Origin: an uncultured Caryophanales bacterium
GTDB lineage: Bacteria; Bacillota_I; Bacilli_A; RF39; UBA660
Direction: 5' to 3'
DNA: 6,551 nucleotides
Assembly: GCA_947303225.1 (NCBI GenBank)
Contig: CAMYXG010000069.1
Coordinates: 1 to 6,551, forward strand
Shown here: in pieces, positions 1-3,796 of the stretch
Numbering within the stretch: the first letter of the stretch is position 1
Layout: each line of letters opens with the position of its first letter
Translations under genes and position numbers: made by a program
Notes under the pieces: model-generated
Databases searched by the model: none
The model's input: the letters and a program-made list of their open reading frames with translations, nothing else
What the model was told of the DNA's origin: nothing

Positions 1-1
1 T

Positions 2-1639
2 TTAGGTGGTTTAGGAGAAGTCGGAAAAAATATGTATTGTGTAATGCATAAAGATGCCATCGTTATTATTGATGCCGGTGTTAGTTTCCCAGAAAGTGAA
101 CTTATGGGAGTCGATTACGTTTTACCTGATTTTACATTTTTAAAAGAAAATGAAGATAAAATTCAAGCTCTTTTAATTACTCATGGACATGAAGATCATA
201 TTGGTGGAATACCATTTTTATTACAAAGTATAAATATTCCAGCTATTTATGCCCCAAATCATGCTAAAGAATTAATTTCTGTAAAATTACAAGACAGAAA
301 TATTCGCTATGACAATTTATTTGTTTACACAGATCAAACTAAACTAAAATTTAAAGAAATTGAAGTAGAATTTTTTAGAATAACACACTCTATACCAGAT
401 TCTCATGGAATCAGTGTTACTACTCCAGATGGAAGGATTGTAACAACTGGTGACTATAAATTTGATTTAACTCCAATTGGCCCAATGGCTGATTTATACA
501 AAATGGCTGCTTTAGGTGAAGAAGGTGTAGATGTATTAATTGGAGATTCAACAAATGCCTTAAACGAAGGATTTTCTAATAGTGAATCAGTAGTAGATGA
601 AACATTAAATGAAATGTTTTCAAAATGCAAGAATAATCGTATTATAATAGCAACATTTGCTTCAAACATCTATCGTGTAAAACACATCTTTGAAACTTGT
701 TATAAATATAATAGAAAAATATGTATTTTTGGTCGAAGCATGGAGAACAATATTAACATATCCCTAAATGGTGGATACATTGATCATAAAGAACTACTAG
801 TTTCTCCAGAAGAGGCCAATAATCTAAAACCAAATGAAGTAACTATTCTTTGTACAGGAAGTCAAGGAGAACCACTCGCTGCCTTATCAAGAATTTCTAA
901 TGGAACTCATAAGTACATAAAACTAAGACCAGATGATGTAGTAATATTTTCATCTAGCGCAATTCCAGGCAATGCTTTAAGTATTTCAAAAACTATAAAC
1001 AAATTGTATTTAAAAGGTGTAAAAGTATATACAAATAACGTTTTAGCAGATCTTCATACATCTGGACATGCAAATGAAGAAGAAATCAAATTAATGATAA
1101 GATTAATCAAACCAAAATATTTAATGCCTTTTCATGGAGATTATAGAATGCTAAAAAAACAGGCAAATATTGGAATCAATTGTGGTATTCCTAAAGAAAA
1201 CACTTTCATTCTAAAGAATGGAGATACATTAACATTAAAAAATCATATCCTTACTCGTGGAGAAAGCAAACCAGGAGCAGATGTTTATGTAGATGGAAAT
1301 CGTATTGGAGAAATTGGAGGAGCTGTCATTAAAGATCGTAAAATAATGGCAAATGATGGAATCTTAGTCGTTATAATAAATGTAGACATGAAAAAAAGAG
1401 AATTACTAATTAAACCAAATATTACTACAAGAGGTTTTATCTTAGTAAATGAAAACGAAGAATTAATCCACAAAATAGAAAATAAAGCAGAACAAACTAT
1501 TATCACAGATTTACAAAATCCTAAAACAACATTTGCTACTCTAAAAAGTGATATAACAGAAACACTATATCCATTCATAAATAATATAACAGGAAGAAAA
1601 CCAATCATTCTCCCTGTCATCTTAGACATAAAGCGATAA
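2..1639 (+). CDS. rnj: Ribonuclease J (5' end cut by window edge)
   Basis: This is a metallo-beta-lactamase/beta-CASP RNase, the 5'-to-3' exonuclease and endonuclease of mRNA decay and rRNA maturation in Bacillota, acting in the cytoplasm. The frame is open from base 2, and the first codons read LGGLGEVGKNMY, the conserved RNase J opening. The ATG at 32 is therefore internal, and probably only about 10 to 15 residues are missing on the left. Counting from that Met, the zinc motif HGHEDH is at 51-56, the next metal histidine at H119 (ITHS) and GDYKFD at 140-145. GDSTNA is at 171-176, FGRSM at 233-237, CTGSQGEPLAALSRI at 274-288, SGHA at 344-347 and PFHGD at 366-370. All expected catalytic residues are present. 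Residues from about 440 form the small C-terminal domain (DRKIMANDGILVV onward). The length matches the usual 550 or so residues. Whether it corresponds to the J1 or J2 paralogue cannot be told. It ends in a terminator and converges with the next gene. Confidence 0.96.
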   Translation, partial: LGGLGEVGKNMYCVMHKDAIVIIDAGVSFPESELMGVDYVLPDFTFLKENEDKIQALLITHGHEDHIGGIPFLLQSINIPAIYAPNHAKELISVKLQDRNIRYDNLFVYTDQTKLKFKEIEVEFFRITHSIPDSHGISVTTPDGRIVTTGDYKFDLTPIGPMADLYKMAALGEEGVDVLIGDSTNALNEGFSNSESVVDETLNEMFSKCKNNRIIIATFASNIYRVKHIFETCYKYNRKICIFGRSMENNINISLNGGYIDHKELLVSPEEANNLKPNEVTILCTGSQGEPLAALSRISNGTHKYIKLRPDDVVIFSSSAIPGNALSISKTINKLYLKGVKVYTNNVLADLHTSGHANEEEIKLMIRLIKPKYLMPFHGDYRMLKKQANIGINCGIPKENTFILKNGDTLTLKNHILTRGESKPGADVYVDGNRIGEIGGAVIKDRKIMANDGILVVIINVDMKKRELLIKPNITTRGFILVNENEELIHKIENKAEQTIITDLQNPKTTFATLKSDITETLYPFINNITGRKPIILPVILDIKR

Positions 1640-1654
1640 TGAAATCGCTTTTTT
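1630..1654 (+). terminator. Intrinsic terminator of rnj
   Basis: A perfect 8-bp stem, AAAGCGAT (1630-1637) with ATCGCTTT (1644-1651), encloses a 6-nt loop and is followed by T residues to 1654. The rnj stop codon (1637-1639) lies at the top of the left arm and in the loop. On the opposite strand the stem is followed only by TTTATG, so it should be a weak terminator for the convergent gene. Confidence 0.8.
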
Positions 1655-2006
1655 ATATGCGAATATAATACTGATTTTTTATAAAATCAAAAGTTTCATT
1701 ATAATCACTATCAAATAATAAAGATAATCTAAAATAAAAAAACATCTCATTATAATCACAAATACTTAATAGTAATTTATACTGTTCCCAGGTAATCTTT
1801 TCTAAAGAAGAATAAAAAATTGGAAAATTTAAATAAAATTTTTTCATAAAATGAATATTCTCTCTAGTAAATAAAAAACTATTTCCAAATAAATAAGTAT
1901 AATAATCAGAATATCGTTGAATAACATTTTCATAAAAATCTTTTTTTTCACAAACACTCTTTCCAATTTTCCAATACAATACTAATTGATTAGACAGCAA
2001 TTCCAA
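1653..2006 (-). CDS. Small YhcG/DUF1016 N-terminal-domain-like protein
   Basis: This is a 117-residue protein of unknown function. Its motif order resembles the N-terminal domain of YhcG-type (DUF1016) proteins. LVLYWKIGKSV (8-18) matches the family's YWxIG helix. LFTRENIHFMKKFYLNFP (45-62) matches the family pattern of Phe-Ser-x-Arg-Asn-Leu followed by Met-Arg-x-Phe-Tyr. ITWEQYKLLLSICD (71-84) matches the LSWxxxxxLL motif, followed by FYFRL and a final helix. The C-terminal PDDEXK nuclease-like domain of full YhcG is absent, so this is a stand-alone domain or a remnant. It is unusually aromatic, with 27 Phe/Tyr in 117 residues. No signal peptide or clear membrane segment is seen. The start is taken as TTG at 2006, because AAAGGAG lies 10 nt upstream and the only nearby ATG (2014-2016) abuts the Shine-Dalgarno and is out of frame. 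The gene converges on rnj with a 13-bp gap and lies downstream of rny in the same direction. The family match is by pattern recognition and the function is open. Confidence 0.7.
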   Translation of the reverse strand: MELLSNQLVLYWKIGKSVCEKKDFYENVIQRYSDYYTYLFGNSFLFTRENIHFMKKFYLNFPIFYSSLEKITWEQYKLLLSICDYNEMFFYFRLSLLFDSDYNETFDFIKNQYYIRI

Positions 2007-2016
2007 AAAAAAACAT

Positions 2017-2023
2017 CTCCTTT
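2017..2023 (-). promoter_or_regulatory. Ribosome binding site deciding a TTG start
   Basis: The minus strand reads AAAGGAG here, a near-perfect Shine-Dalgarno. The in-frame TTG at 2006-2004 lies 10 nt downstream. An ATG (2016-2014) touches the site directly and is followed by T9, but that frame stops after eight codons, so TTG is the supported start. Confidence 0.6.
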
Positions 2024-2067
2024 CTAATACAGGATTATCTTATTAAATAATAATTCCTCCTACTATT

Positions 2068-2096
2068 ATTATTCGAAAAAAAAAGAGTTTTGTCCA
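2068..2096 (-). promoter_or_regulatory. Possible promoter for the YhcG-N-like gene
   Basis: On the minus strand, TGGACA (2096-2091, 5 of 6 to TTGACA) is followed after 17 nt by AATAAT (2073-2068, 5 of 6 to TATAAT). Initiation would be near 2061, leaving a leader of about 55 nt before the TTG start. The -35 element overlaps the loop and stem of the rny terminator. In DNA this AT-rich, chance matches are common, so the call is tentative. The alternative is low-level readthrough from rny. Confidence 0.35.
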
Positions 2097-2109
2097 AAAA
2101 ACTCTTTTT
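2076..2109 (-). terminator. Intrinsic terminator of rny
   Basis: A perfect 12-bp stem pairs 2098-2109 with 2080-2091 (arm AAAAAGAGTTTT on the minus strand) around a 6-nt loop. It is followed on the minus strand by a T run reaching 2076. It starts at the rny stop codon. On the plus strand it is followed by ATTTTG, so it may also stop antisense transcription weakly. Confidence 0.88.
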
Positions 2110-3661
2110 ATTTTGCCTCTTCAACTGCCCTGGTCTCACGAATAACAGTTATTTTAATTGTACCAGGATACTTCAAATTGGCCTCAATATTTTCTTTTAC
2201 TTCACGTGCTATGCGATGTGCTTCCAAATCATCTACCTCTTCTGGCTTAACCACAACACGCAATTCACGACCAGCTTGAACAGCATATGTTTTTTCGACC
2301 CCTTTAATCTGATTACCAACTTCCTCAAGTTGAGACAATCGATTAATATAGTTTTCCAACGAATCATTTCTAGCACCTGGACGAGAAGCACTTAAAGCAT
2401 CAGCAATTGCTACAATCTCCGCAATAACACTTGTTGCCCCCGTATCTCCATGGTGAGAAGCAATCGCATTAATAACAATATCATTTTCATGATACTTTTT
2501 CGCAATATCAACACCAATATCTACATGACTTCCCTCTACTTCATGATCAATAGCCTTACCAATATCATGCAATAATCCTGCACGTTTCGCTAAAGCAACG
2601 TTCTCTCCTAATTCTCCTGCAAGAATACCAGAAAGTTCAGCCACTTCTTTTGAATGTTGTAAAGCATTTTGTCCGAAACTAGTACGAAAATGAAGTTTTC
2701 CAATAATCTCAATTAATTCTGGATCAAACTTTGTAAGACCAAGTTCAAAAGTAGTATCCTGTCCAAACTGAATGATTTGTTGCTTAATATCCTTACAAGT
2801 CTTATCATATAACTCTTCAATACGAGTAGGATGAATTCTACCATCCTTAATCAAGCTCTCAAGTGTTACACGAGCAATTTCACGTCTCAAAGGATCAAAG
2901 CTTGATAAAACTACCGCTTCAGGAGTATCATCTATAATTAAATCAACACCAGTAATAGCTTCAATCGTACGAATATTACGACCTTCACGACCAATAATTC
3001 TACCTTTCATTTCATCATTAGGAAGATCAACAACTGTAACAGTTTGATCACTAGCAATATCCGCAGCATAACGATGCATCGAATTAACAATTAATTCACG
3101 TGCCTTTTTATCTGCTACTAATTTTGCCTCATTTTCACTTTCTCGAATATATTCCGAAATCTCTTTCGTCATATTTTCTTTTACTTTGGCCATTACCAAT
3201 TCTTTAGCTTTTGATTTACTAAACCCAGATATTTTTTCTAGTAAATCCAATTGCTCTTTCTTAATTTCCTCCACTTTACTTTTTTCTACTTGAATTTCTT
3301 CTTGCTTTTCAGATAATTTACTCTCTCGCTCTTCTAAAGCAGACTCTCTTTTTTGAAACAACTCATCACGTTTATCCATACTAGATTCTCTCTGTAATAA
3401 ACGAGTCTCACTTTCTTTCATTTCTGCTTTCTTTTCACGAATTTCCTTATCTAAATCCATTTTCATTTTATGAGCTTCTTCTTTTTGCTCAATAGCCGCA
3501 TCTCTCTTCAACTTTTCAATTTCTTTTTTTGCTTGATTAATCATCTTTTCACTTTTAGTAGATGCTAAATTACCACTAAAATAATTAATCACAAAAGACA
3601 CAACAAAACCTATTACAAGGCCAATAATAATAAGTAAAATGGAGATTCCTATACTATTCAT
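2108..3661 (-). CDS. rny: Ribonuclease Y
   Basis: This is the membrane-anchored endoribonuclease that starts mRNA decay in many Bacillota, here about 517 residues, the family's normal length. Numbering is from the chosen start. The N-terminal membrane helix is at about 4-26 (IGISILLIIIGLVIGFVVSF). A long charged coiled coil covers about 35-190, rich in Lys, Glu, Arg and Gln. The KH RNA-binding domain has its GxxG loop in GRIIGREGRNIR (220-231). The HD phosphohydrolase domain shows QH at 335-336, LLHDIGKA at 363-370 (catalytic H365 D366), SHHGD at 402-406 and AIADALSASRPGAR at 418-431. The conserved C-terminal region ends in KYPGTIKITVIRE. All key residues are intact. An in-frame ATG four codons upstream (3673) lacks a Shine-Dalgarno site and lies on the GGAGG that serves the ATG at 3661, so 3661 is preferred. 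The gene has its own promoter and terminator and is probably monocistronic. It should act with the RNase J encoded nearby. Confidence 0.97.
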   Translation of the reverse strand: MNSIGISILLIIIGLVIGFVVSFVINYFSGNLASTKSEKMINQAKKEIEKLKRDAAIEQKEEAHKMKMDLDKEIREKKAEMKESETRLLQRESSMDKRDELFQKRESALEERESKLSEKQEEIQVEKSKVEEIKKEQLDLLEKISGFSKSKAKELVMAKVKENMTKEISEYIRESENEAKLVADKKARELIVNSMHRYAADIASDQTVTVVDLPNDEMKGRIIGREGRNIRTIEAITGVDLIIDDTPEAVVLSSFDPLRREIARVTLESLIKDGRIHPTRIEELYDKTCKDIKQQIIQFGQDTTFELGLTKFDPELIEIIGKLHFRTSFGQNALQHSKEVAELSGILAGELGENVALAKRAGLLHDIGKAIDHEVEGSHVDIGVDIAKKYHENDIVINAIASHHGDTGATSVIAEIVAIADALSASRPGARNDSLENYINRLSQLEEVGNQIKGVEKTYAVQAGRELRVVVKPEEVDDLEAHRIAREVKENIEANLKYPGTIKITVIRETRAVEEAK

Positions 3662-3666
3662 AATTA

Positions 3667-3671
3667 CCTCC
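3667..3671 (-). promoter_or_regulatory. Ribosome binding site of rny
   Basis: The minus strand has GGAGG followed by a 5-nt spacer (TAATT) and then ATG at 3661. This site overlaps the alternative upstream ATG at 3673 and decides the start in favour of 3661. Confidence 0.85.
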
Positions 3672-3706
3672 ATCTAGATTAAGTTACAATTACCCAATCT
3701 AATTCT

Positions 3707-3735
3707 ATTGTAATTTTTTTCATAATTATTGTCAA
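3707..3735 (-). promoter_or_regulatory. SigmaA-type promoter of rny
   Basis: On the minus strand a perfect TTGACA (3735-3730) is separated by exactly 17 nt from TACAAT (3712-3707, 5 of 6 to consensus). The spacer holds an A7 run. Initiation near 3700 would give a leader of about 40 nt. The promoter lies just downstream of the terminator of the preceding gene, which makes rny an independent unit. A weak inverted repeat (TAGATT at 3675-3680, AATCTA at 3696-3701) lies in the leader. Confidence 0.85.
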
Positions 3736-3742
3736 GTCTAAC

Positions 3743-3779
3743 AAAAAAAGTAGACAATATCCTAATTAATATGTCTACT
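3743..3779 (-). terminator. Intrinsic terminator of the B-repeat surface protein gene
   Basis: On the minus strand AGTAGACA (3779-3772) pairs with TGTCTACT (3756-3749). The stem can be extended by about three pairs across a one-base bulge. A run of seven T follows (3749-3743). It begins 17 bp after the stop codon of the gene upstream and lies immediately before the rny promoter. Confidence 0.87.
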
Positions 3780-3796
3780 ATTCAAATAATTGTAAG

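Noticed and set aside
32..34. ATG at 32 as the start of RNase J
   Set aside because: The preceding in-frame codons encode LGGLGEVGKN, which is conserved RNase J sequence, so the start is left of the window.
1285..1629. Minus-strand open frame inside rnj
   Set aside because: It is a hydrophobic-looking shadow of the conserved RNase J C-terminal domain and has no independent support.
1672..1689. Palindrome TGATTTT-TTAT-AAAATCA as a second terminator
   Set aside because: No T run follows on the plus strand and it lies inside the coding region of the small gene. AT-only stems of this size are expected by chance here.
2090..2395. Plus-strand open frame opposite rny
   Set aside because: It lies antisense to the well-supported HD and C-terminal region of rny, shows no family motif and begins inside the terminator.
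3662..3673. ATG at 3673 as the start of RNase Y (521 residues)
   Set aside because: It has no Shine-Dalgarno upstream and overlaps the GGAGG that is correctly spaced before the ATG at 3661.
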